From positions 1 to 50,950 of the forward strand of contig JAFMIR010000031.1 of assembly GCA_017853885.1 (NCBI GenBank): DNA of 50,950 bases, given 5' to 3'. This DNA comes from Prosthecobacter sp. (GTDB lineage: Bacteria; Verrucomicrobiota; Verrucomicrobiia; Verrucomicrobiales; Verrucomicrobiaceae). The notes beneath the pieces were generated by a model, which made no database searches, had not been told where the DNA came from, and saw only the letters and a program-made list of their open reading frames with translations. A program made the position numbers and the translations under genes. This document shows, one piece after another, positions 22,913 to 32,147 of the stretch; positions within the stretch are counted from its first letter, which is position 1; each line of letters starts with the position of its first letter.

Positions 22913-25900
22913 ATGTCCATCCACGTCGCTCTCCGCCATGTCACCACATACAAATACGACCGGCCTATTGCGTTGAGTCCGCAGGTCATCCGTTTGAGGC
23001 CGGCGCCGCACTGCCGCACGCCAGTGCTGAGCTACTCGCTGAAGGTCACGCCCGGCCAGCATTTCATCAACTGGCAGCAGGACCCGCAGGCGAACTACCT
23101 CGCGCGGCTGGTGTTTCCAGAGAAAACGACGGAGTTCCGCGTGGAAATAGATCTGGTGGCGGAGATGGCGGTGTACAATCCTTTCGACTTCTTCCTGGAG
23201 CCGGAGGCGGAGCGAGTACCCTTCAAATACGACCCGGTGCTGGCTCACGAGCTGGAGCCGTATCATCGCAAGGTGCCGCTCACTCCGGCACTGGGGGAGT
23301 ACCTGCGCGGCATCCGGCGTGATTTGCTCAAAAATACCCACCTGCCGCATGCGAGCACACCGCACTCGGAGACGGCGGACACGCATGCGCATGGCATTTT
23401 GCCCGAAACAGGCGTGGTGACGGCCGCGAAGGACAAAAGCGATCCGCGCCCGCGCACGATCGACTTCCTCGTGGCGATCAATCAACTGCTCTGGAAGGAC
23501 ATCCGCTACATGATCCGCCTCGAGCCGGGCGTTCAGACGCCTGAGGAGACGCTGGAGCTTGGCAGCGGCTCGTGCCGTGACTCGGCGTGGCTGCTCTGCC
23601 AGCTCTTCCGCCATCTCGGCATGGCCTCGCGCTTCGTGAGCGGTTATTTGATCCAGTTGAAGCCGGATGTGAAATCGCTCGATGGCCCCAGCGGCACGGA
23701 GGAGGACTTCACGGACCTGCATGCGTGGTGCGAGGTGTATCTGCCCGGCGCAGGCTGGGTGGGCCTCGATCCGACCTCGGGCCTGCTCGCGGGCGAGGGG
23801 CATCTGCCGCTGGCCGCCACGCCGGACCCCACGAGTGCCGCGCCGATCACGGGTGCGCTCGACCCGTGTGAGGTGGAGTTCGAGCACGAGATGAAGATCA
23901 CGCGCATCTTTGAATCGCCGCGTGTGACGAAGCCCTACACGCCAGAGCAATGGGCGGAGATCGAAAAGCTCGGCCTGAAGATCGACGGTGATCTCGTCAA
24001 AGGCGATGTGCGCATGACGATGGGCGGCGAGCCGACCTTTGTGAGCATCGACGACATGGAAGGCGAGGAGTGGAACACCGCCGCGGTGGGTCCGAAGAAG
24101 CGACTCCTGAGCGGCGAGCTCATCAAGCGCCTGCGCCAGCAATTTGGCCAGGGCGGTCTGCTGCACTACGGCCAGGGCAAATGGTATCCGGGCGAGCCAT
24201 TGCCACGCTGGGCACTCGGCTGCTACTGGCGCAAGGATGGTGCGCCGGTGTGGACGGATGACTTGCTCATCGCCGATGAGTCGCGCAGCTATGGTCACAC
24301 GGAGAATGAGGCGTATCGCTTCGGCCTCGCATTGAGCGCCGCACTGGGCGTCGATCCAAAATGGCTCAAAGCGGCCTATGAAGATGCCTTTTACTATCTT
24401 TGGAAGGAGAAGCGCCTGCCGGTGAATGTCGATCCGCTCAAGTCGAACCTCAAAGATCCCTTCGAGCGCGAGCGTCTCGCCCGCATCTTCGAGCAGGGGC
24501 TCGACAAGGTGACCGGCTTCGTTTTGCCGCTGGAGCGCAATCAAGTCGGCAGCGAGATGCGCTGGCAGAGCGGTCCGTGGTTCGTGCGAGACGAGACAAT
24601 GTATCTCATCCCCGGCGATTCGCCCATGGGCCTGCGCCTGCCGCTCGACAGCCTGCCCTGGGTGGCGGCCACCGACTATCCGTGGATCTATCCCACCGAT
24701 GCGATGAGCGACTGGCCGGACCTGCCGGAGCGTCCGGAGAACCGCCAGCACTTCCTCCGCGCCGTCGCCGACTGGCTCGACGGCATGGAGGCTCCGCCGA
24801 AACCATCCGCCGCGGCTTCCAACTACATCACCGGCCAATACGGCGGCCAGGGCAAGCCCGAGCGCCGCAAGATCGAGCCGCTGCCGCCCGATCTGCGCCG
24901 CGATGACGATGCATTCGGCGATTTGAAGTCGCGCTTCCCGATGCCGCAGGAGTCCGCGAGCTGGATCATCCGCACCGCGATCTGTTTCGAGCCGCGAAAC
25001 GGCCGCCTGCATGTCTTCATGCCGCCGGTGGTCTCGACAGAGGACTACCTCGACCTCGTCGCCGCCGTCGAAGATGTTGCCGCCGCTTTGAAAATGCCTG
25101 TCATCGTCGAAGGCACGCCGCCTCCGTATGATCCGCGCCTTCAGGTGATCAAAGTCACGCCTGACCCCGGCGTGATCGAGGTAAACATGCATCCCGTGAA
25201 GCAATGGGACGAGCTCGTGCACAACACGAAGACACTTTACGAAGAGGCGCGGCTCACGCGGCTCGGCACGGAGAAATTCATGGTCGATGGCCGCCACACC
25301 GGCACCGGCGGCGGCAATCACATCGTCATCGGCGGCGAGCGACCGAAGGACTCACCCTTCCTGCGCCGTCCCGATTTGCTCAAATCGCTGCTCGGCTACT
25401 GGCACAACCATCCCAGCCTCAGCTACCTCTTCAGCGGCCTCTTCATCGGTCCCACCAGCCAGTGCCCGCGTGTCGATGAGGCACGCAATGACGCGCTGTT
25501 TGAGCTTGAGCTGGCCTTCCGCGAGTTGAAGAAGCAGAATGACAAGGCTGGCACGCCGCCGCCTTGGCTCGTCGATCGCATCTTCCGCAACATCCTCTGC
25601 GATGCCACGGGCAACACGCACCGCACGGAGTTCTGCATCGACAAGATGTTTGATCCCGGCAGCAGCACCGGCCGCCTCGGCCTCGTCGAGCTGCGTTCGT
25701 TTGAAATGCCGCCGCATGCCGAGATGAGCCTCGCGCAGCATCTGCTGCTCCGCGCCGCCATCGCCAGATTTTGGAACAAGCCGTATGAGCAGAACCTCGT
25801 GCGCTGGGGCACCGATCTGCACGATCGCTTCCTGCTGCCGCACTTCGTGTGGGATGACTTCACCGATGTGATGGAGGACATGACCGCGCACGGCTACGAC

Positions 25901-26479
25901 ATGAAGCCGGAATGGTTCGCACCGCATTTTGAGTTCAAATTCCCCTCCATCGGCCACATCACGCAGCGCGGCATCCATCTCGACATCCGCACCGCCATCG
26001 AGCCTTGGCATGTGCTGGGAGAAGAAGGCGCCGCGGGAGGTACCGTGCGCTACGTCGATAGCAGCCTCGAACGCGTCCAGGTGAAGACCAAGGGACTCGT
26101 GAATGGCCGCTACGCCATCGCCTGCAACGGCATGCAAGTCCCGCTGCATCCCACCGGCACCGTCGGCGAGTATGTCGCCGGCATCCGCTACCGTGCCTGG
26201 CAACCCGGCGAGTGCCTCCAGCCCACCATCGGCGTGCACAGCCCGCTCATTTTCGACATTGTGGACCAGTGGAACGGCCGCAGCCTTGGCGGCTGCACCT
26301 GCCACGTCGCGCATCCCGGTGGCCGCAGCTACGACACCTTCCCCGTGAACAGCTACGAAGCCGAAAGCCGCCGCCTCGCGAGGTTCTTCAGCTACGGCCA
26401 CACCCCTGGCGCATTCAAACTGCGGCACATTGAAGGCACCCCGGAGTTCCCGCTAACACTGGACATGCGGAGGTCTTAG
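22913..26479 (+). CDS. Transglutaminase-like/DUF2126 putative amidoligase fusion
   Basis: 1188 residues, full length for this two-part family. The N-terminal bacterial transglutaminase region (1-90) begins VALRHVTTYKYDRPIALSPQ. The transglutaminase-like core (about 170-300) has its triad visible: Cys221 in GSGSCRDSAW, His270 in DLHAWCEV and Asp286 in GLDPTSGLL. From about residue 340 the rest is DUF2126, described in Pfam as a putative amidoligase: VRMTMGGEPTFVSIDDMEGE, NITGQYGG-like spacer sequence, RLGTEKFMVDGRHTGTGGGN, SGLFIGPTSQCPRVDEARND and RSFEMPPHAEMSL. No signal peptide, so cytoplasmic. It leads a plus-strand cluster with an ATP-grasp/alpha-E protein and another transglutaminase, a set predicted in the literature on amidoligases to make or process peptides. 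Confidence 0.93.
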   Translation: MSIHVALRHVTTYKYDRPIALSPQVIRLRPAPHCRTPVLSYSLKVTPGQHFINWQQDPQANYLARLVFPEKTTEFRVEIDLVAEMAVYNPFDFFLEPEAERVPFKYDPVLAHELEPYHRKVPLTPALGEYLRGIRRDLLKNTHLPHASTPHSETADTHAHGILPETGVVTAAKDKSDPRPRTIDFLVAINQLLWKDIRYMIRLEPGVQTPEETLELGSGSCRDSAWLLCQLFRHLGMASRFVSGYLIQLKPDVKSLDGPSGTEEDFTDLHAWCEVYLPGAGWVGLDPTSGLLAGEGHLPLAATPDPTSAAPITGALDPCEVEFEHEMKITRIFESPRVTKPYTPEQWAEIEKLGLKIDGDLVKGDVRMTMGGEPTFVSIDDMEGEEWNTAAVGPKKRLLSGELIKRLRQQFGQGGLLHYGQGKWYPGEPLPRWALGCYWRKDGAPVWTDDLLIADESRSYGHTENEAYRFGLALSAALGVDPKWLKAAYEDAFYYLWKEKRLPVNVDPLKSNLKDPFERERLARIFEQGLDKVTGFVLPLERNQVGSEMRWQSGPWFVRDETMYLIPGDSPMGLRLPLDSLPWVAATDYPWIYPTDAMSDWPDLPERPENRQHFLRAVADWLDGMEAPPKPSAAASNYITGQYGGQGKPERRKIEPLPPDLRRDDDAFGDLKSRFPMPQESASWIIRTAICFEPRNGRLHVFMPPVVSTEDYLDLVAAVEDVAAALKMPVIVEGTPPPYDPRLQVIKVTPDPGVIEVNMHPVKQWDELVHNTKTLYEEARLTRLGTEKFMVDGRHTGTGGGNHIVIGGERPKDSPFLRRPDLLKSLLGYWHNHPSLSYLFSGLFIGPTSQCPRVDEARNDALFELELAFRELKKQNDKAGTPPPWLVDRIFRNILCDATGNTHRTEFCIDKMFDPGSSTGRLGLVELRSFEMPPHAEMSLAQHLLLRAAIARFWNKPYEQNLVRWGTDLHDRFLLPHFVWDDFTDVMEDMTAHGYDMKPEWFAPHFEFKFPSIGHITQRGIHLDIRTAIEPWHVLGEEGAAGGTVRYVDSSLERVQVKTKGLVNGRYAIACNGMQVPLHPTGTVGEYVAGIRYRAWQPGECLQPTIGVHSPLIFDIVDQWNGRSLGGCTCHVAHPGGRSYDTFPVNSYEAESRRLARFFSYGHTPGAFKLRHIEGTPEFPLTLDMRRS

Positions 26480-26537
26480 TCACCCTATGGACTTCTCCCT
26501 CCACTTCGTCTGCAAAACTGCTATATAAAAATTTCCC

Positions 26538-29027
26538 TTGTCCGTCACCGAAGTTCCAACCCCTCCTATCGAAGACCTTATCCCAGCCTACCGGCCGGAC
26601 GCGGGTGTTTACGACGAGATGATGGATGAAAACGGCCACTTGAGGCCGCATTGGAAGACGTTTGGTAGCTTTCTGGCGAACTGCGGTCGGCAGGATTTTG
26701 CCTCTCGCACCGAGGCGGTGCAGCGTCTGCTGCGAGACCATGGTGTGACCTACAACATCTACGATGACGCGTTGGGCACCAGCCGACCCTGGATGCTCGA
26801 TCTGCTGCCCTTCATTGTGAGCACGGAAGAGTTTCAAACAGTGACCGAGGGGCTCGACCAGCGCGCGCGGCTCATGAACGCCATCCTAGCGGATATCTAC
26901 GGCCCGCAGCACCTGCTTAGCGAAGGCTGGATTCCGCCGGCGCTTGTTCATGCAAATCCTGGTTTCCTGCGGCCGGTCGTTGGCGTTCTGCCCGCAGGCG
27001 GTAAGATGGCCACCCGCATGGGATGTGACATCGTGCGCGGCCCCGATGGCAAGTGGATGGCGCTGGCGGACCGAGTGCAAGCACCCAGCGGGCAAGGCTA
27101 CTCACTCGAAAACCGCATCATCCTTGCCAGCGTGTTCGCGGAGGAGTTCAATGCGTCACGCGTGCGGCGATTAAAGGCCTGGTATGATCTGAAGCGGGAC
27201 ATGTTGCGCAGCCTGCTGCCGCAGCGTCGCGGAGATGCGGGCGTTCTGATGCTCACACCAGGGCCTTACAATGAGACTTATTTTGAGCATGCGTTCCAGG
27301 CCCGTTACCTCGGCTTTCCTCTGGTAGAGGGAGCCGACCTGACGGTTCGGGACCGCCGCCTATTCTTGAAGACGCTGGAAGGCCTCCGCCGGGTGGATGC
27401 CGTGCTGCGACATGTCGATGATGTGTTTGCTGATCCACTCGAGTTGAATCCCGATTCCATGCTCGGAACCGCCGGGCTGCTTGAAGCGTGGCGCAGCGGC
27501 AGTGTGGCGTTGGCCAATGGCCTTGGCTGCGGCGTGGTGGAAACGCCAGCCATGCATCCCTTCCTGCCCGGTCTCTGCCGCAGGCTGCTGGGTGAGGAAT
27601 TAAAGATGGCCTGCGTGCCGACATGGTGGTGCGGCCAGAAGCGCGAGCTCGATCTCGTGCTGAGCGACCCCGACCGCTGGGTGATCAAGCCCGCGTTCGT
27701 GCGTGGCGCTCGTGATCCTGTCTTTGTGCGGGATTTGGACAAAGAGCAAAAGGCGAGGCTGATCGATTCCATTCGTGCCTCACCACAGGATTATTTGGCG
27801 CAGGAAATCCTGCCACTCTCGACGACACCGACACTCGTGAATGGCAGGCTCGAGCCACGTTCGCTCGTCTGGCGTGCCTATACGCTCGCCAACGGCGACC
27901 GATTCACCGCGATGCCCGGTGGTCTCACGCGGGTGAGCCCGGAGCCGCATCGCTGGCTCGTCACCATGCGCAGCGGCGGTATCAGCAAGGACACATGGGT
28001 GATCGGTGATGCGCCCAGCGAAAACGTGAGGCTTTATCCGGCACCTGTGGTCATCCGTCCCGCGCGTCCTCCCGGCGGCGTTCCCAGCCGCGTGGCGGAT
28101 CATCTTTTCTGGCTTGGTCGCTACAGCGAGCGGTTGGAGCAGACGGTTCGGGTCCTGCGGACCACGCTGCATCGCTTCTCCGGCGAAGGATCCGCTGAGA
28201 GCAATCGTGAGGTCGCCGCCTGCGTGGCACTGATGACCCAGCTCGGGCTGCTGCCAGCGGAGGCAGCGGACCTTCGCGAGCATCTCTCCGCCCTGCTTCA
28301 GGATCCGAAACGAGACGGCAGTGTGCTGGATCTCATGAGCCGCGTGCGTTACAACGCCGCTGCCGCTCGTGACCGCCTCTCTGATGACACGTGGCGGCTT
28401 TTCAACCGCATCGAACGCGATGCACGCATGCCCGCCAGCGGCTTTTCTGTCACGCGAGCCATTGAGGTGCTCGACACAATCGTGCTCGATCTAGCCGCAT
28501 TTAGCGGCATGGAACAAGAAAACATGACGCGCGGACACGGCTGGCGCTTCCTCGAGATCGGCCGCCGTATCGAACGCAGCGATGCCATGCTGAATATGCT
28601 ACAAACCGGCATCGTGCATGCCCGCGAGGATGAGATCGTACTAGGTCCACTACTCGAGATCGGTGACAGCACCATGACCTACCGCCGCTTGCACTTTGCA
28701 CGGCCGATGCTCATCCAGACGCTCGACCTGCTGCTGCTCGAGCCTAGCAACCCAAGAAGCTTTAGCTTCCAACTTCACGCTCTGGACCGCCTCGTTGCCA
28801 AACTGCCGCACGATGCCACACAGGACGTAGGCAATCGTGAACGCCAGCAAACCGATTCCCTTCTGTCAGACCTCATGGCCCTCAATCTCGAAAAGCTTGC
28901 CCATTCAGGCGAACTCATCTTCGAAATCGCCCCGAACTTCTGCCAGAAAATGGCCAAGGGCATCGAAACGCTCTCCGACATCATCACCGAGCACTTCTTC
29001 AGCCACGCGACTGTTCGCGGAAGGTGA
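26538..29027 (+). CDS. Circularly permuted ATP-grasp ligase fused to alpha-E domain
   Basis: 829 residues. The first ~500 match the circularly permuted type 2 ATP-grasp family (DUF404/DUF407): AYRPDAGVYDEMMDENG, FIVSTEEFQTVTEGLDQRAR, ANPGFLRPVVG, ILTPGPYNETYFEH-like LMLTPGPYNETYFEHAF, LVEGADLTVRDRRLFLKTL and DRWVIKPAFVRGARDPVF. From about 515 an alpha-E domain (DUF403) begins, SRVADHLFWLGRYSERLEQT, helical to the end. These are often two separate genes; here they are one. The start is TTG at 26538; conserved residues lie upstream of the first ATG, so TTG or another unusual start is needed. The predicted role is ATP-dependent ligation forming a peptide-like bond with the flanking transglutaminases. 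Product unknown. Confidence 0.92.
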   Translation: MSVTEVPTPPIEDLIPAYRPDAGVYDEMMDENGHLRPHWKTFGSFLANCGRQDFASRTEAVQRLLRDHGVTYNIYDDALGTSRPWMLDLLPFIVSTEEFQTVTEGLDQRARLMNAILADIYGPQHLLSEGWIPPALVHANPGFLRPVVGVLPAGGKMATRMGCDIVRGPDGKWMALADRVQAPSGQGYSLENRIILASVFAEEFNASRVRRLKAWYDLKRDMLRSLLPQRRGDAGVLMLTPGPYNETYFEHAFQARYLGFPLVEGADLTVRDRRLFLKTLEGLRRVDAVLRHVDDVFADPLELNPDSMLGTAGLLEAWRSGSVALANGLGCGVVETPAMHPFLPGLCRRLLGEELKMACVPTWWCGQKRELDLVLSDPDRWVIKPAFVRGARDPVFVRDLDKEQKARLIDSIRASPQDYLAQEILPLSTTPTLVNGRLEPRSLVWRAYTLANGDRFTAMPGGLTRVSPEPHRWLVTMRSGGISKDTWVIGDAPSENVRLYPAPVVIRPARPPGGVPSRVADHLFWLGRYSERLEQTVRVLRTTLHRFSGEGSAESNREVAACVALMTQLGLLPAEAADLREHLSALLQDPKRDGSVLDLMSRVRYNAAAARDRLSDDTWRLFNRIERDARMPASGFSVTRAIEVLDTIVLDLAAFSGMEQENMTRGHGWRFLEIGRRIERSDAMLNMLQTGIVHAREDEIVLGPLLEIGDSTMTYRRLHFARPMLIQTLDLLLLEPSNPRSFSFQLHALDRLVAKLPHDATQDVGNRERQQTDSLLSDLMALNLEKLAHSGELIFEIAPNFCQKMAKGIETLSDIITEHFFSHATVRGR

Positions 29028-29040
29028 AGACGAACCACGA

Positions 29041-29937
29041 ATGCCGCCTGTCATGCGCTACAATATCATCCACCGCACCACCTACATCTACGAAAGTCCA
29101 GTGACGGTGGGGCATTACACGGCGCGGTTAGAGCCGCGCACGCTGCCACAGCAGGAATGCCCATGGCATGAGCTGCACATCTGGCCGGAGCCATTGGAGC
29201 GGGCGAAGCGTTTTGACTACTTTGGGAATGCGACGGTGTATTTTGAGATCGCCGGAGCACACCAGAAACTTGAAGTTATCTCCCGCAGCCTGATCGAGGT
29301 AAAAAGAACCGAGCCGCCTGATCCAGCCAGCACGCCATCCTGGGAAATCATTCGCGATGGTTGCCGCGGTGATGGCAGCCCTTCACTTCTTATCGCTGGT
29401 GAGCTGGCCTTCCCATCCTCGCTGATTCCAATGGGGTCCTCGTTTGTTGATTACGCGCGGTCATCCTTCCCGGCAAAGCGCCCCATTTTGGAAGCCGTTT
29501 GCGATCTCAACCGGCGCATTCACGAGGACTTTGTATTCGATCCAGCCGCGACGGATCATACGACCCCCGTATCACAGGTGTTGGCAAACCGCCGCGGTGT
29601 CTGCCAAGACTTCGCTCAGGTCATGATCGCTTGCTTACGGTCCATCGGGCTGCCGGCACGCTACGTCAGCGGTTACCTTGAAACCATGCCGCCACCCGGG
29701 CAGGTGAAGCTCATTGGTGCGGATGCCTCGCATGCTTGGATCAGCGTGTATTGCGGGGATGACATCGGCTGGATGGACGCAGATCCCACCAACAACATTC
29801 TCCCAGGAGAGCGGCACATCACGGTGGCTTGGGGTCGTGACTTCAGCGATGTCAGCCCCCTCCGTGGCGTCACCATCGGAGCCGGCGAACAGCGGCTTCA
29901 AGTTGCCGTCGATGTTCTGCCAGATGGCGGAGAGTGA
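29041..29937 (+). CDS. Transglutaminase-like cysteine protease-fold protein
   Basis: 298 residues, starting at MPPVMRYN (29041, 13 bases after the preceding stop); a second ATG at 29053 is possible. The N-terminal bacterial transglutaminase domain (YNIIHRTTYIYESPVTVGHY) precedes the core, whose triad is Cys188 (RRGVCQDFAQVM), His231 (ASHAWISVY) and Asp248 (WMDADPTNN). Proteins of this family are usually peptidases or amide-bond-processing enzymes. No signal peptide. It is the third gene of the amidoligase cluster and ends 54 bases from a convergent C39-like peptidase gene. Confidence 0.93.
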   Translation: MPPVMRYNIIHRTTYIYESPVTVGHYTARLEPRTLPQQECPWHELHIWPEPLERAKRFDYFGNATVYFEIAGAHQKLEVISRSLIEVKRTEPPDPASTPSWEIIRDGCRGDGSPSLLIAGELAFPSSLIPMGSSFVDYARSSFPAKRPILEAVCDLNRRIHEDFVFDPAATDHTTPVSQVLANRRGVCQDFAQVMIACLRSIGLPARYVSGYLETMPPPGQVKLIGADASHAWISVYCGDDIGWMDADPTNNILPGERHITVAWGRDFSDVSPLRGVTIGAGEQRLQVAVDVLPDGGE

Positions 29938-29991
29938 TGGCGCATGCTCCGGCAAAAGTCGGCTGATGCCGCGCCAAGATGCTCTGAGCGA

Positions 29992-31467
29992 TCAAAAGCC
30001 AACCGTGTAGAAAAAGCCCTGAGAGACTCTTTCGGCTTCTTGCAGCGTGATCCACCGCTCCTTGTAATTCTCACCCCAGCTATCGCTGAAGGCGATTTCG
30101 TTCGTCTCCTTGTTGTACCCGATGATGAGCACAACGTGGCCTGTTTGCTTGTCTTTGGTCAACATATTGCTAGCCGCTTCATCCGTCACTTTTGTCTTCC
30201 ATTCGGCCCAATTCGTGACGCTTTGGCGGCCCTTGGTGCGCTCGTTGGCCGTCTTGTTGAATCCATCGGTACTGAAGAGCGTCCAAATGACTGGCACACC
30301 TCTGTCGATGTGCTTTTGAAGCTCCTTGAGTTTCAGCTCTCCCTGCCAGGAATCAAAGGAGCGCTGCTTGCTGCGGATCTGCTTCGCCATGCCTTCGAAA
30401 ATGGCCTGCATGCTGGTGCCGCCGCCAAAGCCGGTGTTTCCCTTGTTGGCGATGATGTACATGTCCGCCGGAATGCCAAGGAATCTCATGGCGCGCTCCG
30501 CAGTGGCAGGGGCGCAGTAGCCCTTGGGACCCTGGTCGACCATCGGGATGTCATCGATCACGATATCGCCGTTCTCCCGTTTCTCGATGTTTGCCAACGC
30601 GCGCGCTTTGATAACCTTGTCCACGGTGTCCTGCACTTTTCCACCCGCATCAGCAAAAACGCTGGGAACAATCTGAATACCGACATACTCACCCTCAACA
30701 TCGGCGAGTAAGATGCTGTGGCCGCGCCAATCCCAACGCAGCATGTTTTCACGCACAGACTGTGAATCACCGATACGCTCCTTCTTGGGCTCACCTAGCT
30801 TTTTCGTAAGCGCAGCAGTGATGGCGTTCACATCCTTATCCATCGCGGCTTTGACGATGGCGGCCGCCTTAGCAGGTGGTGTATTCTTGTCGAAATGCAT
30901 CTCACCACTTCCCTTCGCGCTAAAAAGATCCCCCTTGTTGGCAAAAACCAGAGAGAAAGAGGTGACGCGATCATTCTCCGCATACATTGCGACTGAGAAC
31001 GGGTGCGCGCCAAACATTTGGTAGTCGTCTTTGGTGTAGGATCGGAAACTGCTCGCGTTCTTCGTCTTCGACTCCGGCGGGATGCCAAGCTTTTGCGCAA
31101 GCTCATCCGCCGGGTTTTCCCACAATGACGTCTCCATGAAAAGCGGCTGGCCGATAGCCTCATTCACCACCGTAGGCTCCAGCTTGTCATTTGGCGAGGG
31201 TTTGTAGGCTGGCTTCGAAGAAGCAGAAGCGGCTGGCGTTGCTGGCAAGGACTTCAAATACTGCTGATCGGCAACAGAGAGAGTGGTGATCGGCAGTGTG
31301 AACTGTTGACCAGCCGGGGTGACAATCGTCACATTTGCGCCGCTGATGCCGAGCACGCGCGCTTGGACTGTTCGTCCCTGCGCATTGGTGAACGTGCGCC
31401 ATTCCGCTTGGGCCATAGCTAGACTAGAAAAAACCGTAACTGCCAATAAGAAACGTGGGAGTAACAT
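29992..31467 (-). CDS. Secreted C39-like cysteine peptidase with N-terminal SHD1 domain
   Basis: 491 residues. The signal peptide MLLPRFLLAVTVFSSLAMA is followed by an SHD1-type beta domain (EWRTFTNAQGRTVQARVLG to SVADQQYLKSL) that is common in Planctomycetes and Verrucomicrobia. A middle domain (about 95-300, MFGAHPFSVAMYAENDRV) has no family I know. The C-terminal third is a papain-like C39_2 fold with Cys318 in GPKGYCAPATAERAM and His444 in TGHVVLIIGYN, then AFSDSWGE supplying the third polar residue. It would act outside the cytoplasm on an unknown substrate. It converges on the transglutaminase cluster; a functional link is only suggested by position. Confidence 0.82.
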   Translation of the reverse strand: MLLPRFLLAVTVFSSLAMAQAEWRTFTNAQGRTVQARVLGISGANVTIVTPAGQQFTLPITTLSVADQQYLKSLPATPAASASSKPAYKPSPNDKLEPTVVNEAIGQPLFMETSLWENPADELAQKLGIPPESKTKNASSFRSYTKDDYQMFGAHPFSVAMYAENDRVTSFSLVFANKGDLFSAKGSGEMHFDKNTPPAKAAAIVKAAMDKDVNAITAALTKKLGEPKKERIGDSQSVRENMLRWDWRGHSILLADVEGEYVGIQIVPSVFADAGGKVQDTVDKVIKARALANIEKRENGDIVIDDIPMVDQGPKGYCAPATAERAMRFLGIPADMYIIANKGNTGFGGGTSMQAIFEGMAKQIRSKQRSFDSWQGELKLKELQKHIDRGVPVIWTLFSTDGFNKTANERTKGRQSVTNWAEWKTKVTDEAASNMLTKDKQTGHVVLIIGYNKETNEIAFSDSWGENYKERWITLQEAERVSQGFFYTVGF

Positions 31468-31541
31468 GATGGACGCTTTTTATCGGAGAGGTATGGAAAG
31501 GTCAAGCGAGGGAGGCAACGCTGCGCTTTTCTTCCACCCAT

Positions 31542-32147
31542 TTAGGGCGCTGTCTTCGCTTGGGCAGGCTTTCCCGTTTCCTTTGAAGGCTGATCGGCAG
31601 GATCCTCTGGCTCGGCTGTGATTTTGCCAGCACGAATCCACTGAAAGGTGCCAGAGTTCTTGCCGGGAACTTCGATCCATTCGCGGTCGTTGGCTTGTCG
31701 AGTGCGGATCTTCCATTGCTCGTCTTGCACTTCCTGCAACGTGCGGCCAGAGTCCTTGGCTTTCTGGCGCATGAACAGCAAGCGGTCCTCGTTCTCGGCG
31801 CTCACCTGCCTCTTCACATCGTCGCCCCACTTACCGGCCGGCACTTGGCGGATCTCAAGCAGTCCACGATGATTTTCGCCGACGAGTTCGTTGGATTTGA
31901 AATTGAAAATTTCCGCCATGCGATTCCGCATGCGCGTGTTCGCCTCATCAAGCGCCCTGCCCGACTCCTTGTCCGCGGGCTCATCGCCTCGGTATTGATA
32001 CACATCGAGGCGCATGTTGAGGTTCACTTCCAGAGGCTTCGGCGTAGTGATGGGCACCTCCGGCATTTGCTTGCAGGCGGCGAGAAGTCCACACGCGAGG
32101 AGAGGTGTGACCTTAAGGGTTCTTACGGGCCGCGAGTCGATGGTCAT
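31542..32147 (-). CDS. YnbE-YdbL fusion lipoprotein (DUF1318)
   Basis: 201 residues from ATG 32147. The lipobox LAAC (Cys25) is followed by PITTPKPLEVNLNMRLDVYQ. That matches the core of YnbE, the outer-membrane lipoprotein whose short beta-strand docks YdbH in E. coli. The chain then runs straight into a DUF1318 (YdbL) domain: RNRMAEIFNFKSNELVGENH, GLLEIRQVPAGKWGDDV and VSAENEDRLLFMRQKAKDSG. In E. coli these are two genes after ydbH; here they are one polypeptide. The remaining C-terminal ~60 residues are polar and Pro/Lys-rich. It overlaps the end of the ydbH-like gene by 35 bases, and the in-frame sequence upstream of 32147 is only the antisense of that gene. Confidence 0.8.
   Translation of the reverse strand: MTIDSRPVRTLKVTPLLACGLLAACKQMPEVPITTPKPLEVNLNMRLDVYQYRGDEPADKESGRALDEANTRMRNRMAEIFNFKSNELVGENHRGLLEIRQVPAGKWGDDVKRQVSAENEDRLLFMRQKAKDSGRTLQEVQDEQWKIRTRQANDREWIEVPGKNSGTFQWIRAGKITAEPEDPADQPSKETGKPAQAKTAP

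Noticed and set aside
22892..25321. An 809-codon open frame on the strand opposite the transglutaminase/DUF2126 gene
   Set aside because: It runs antisense to a gene with intact catalytic motifs and has no recognisable domain; long antisense frames are expected in GC-rich coding DNA.
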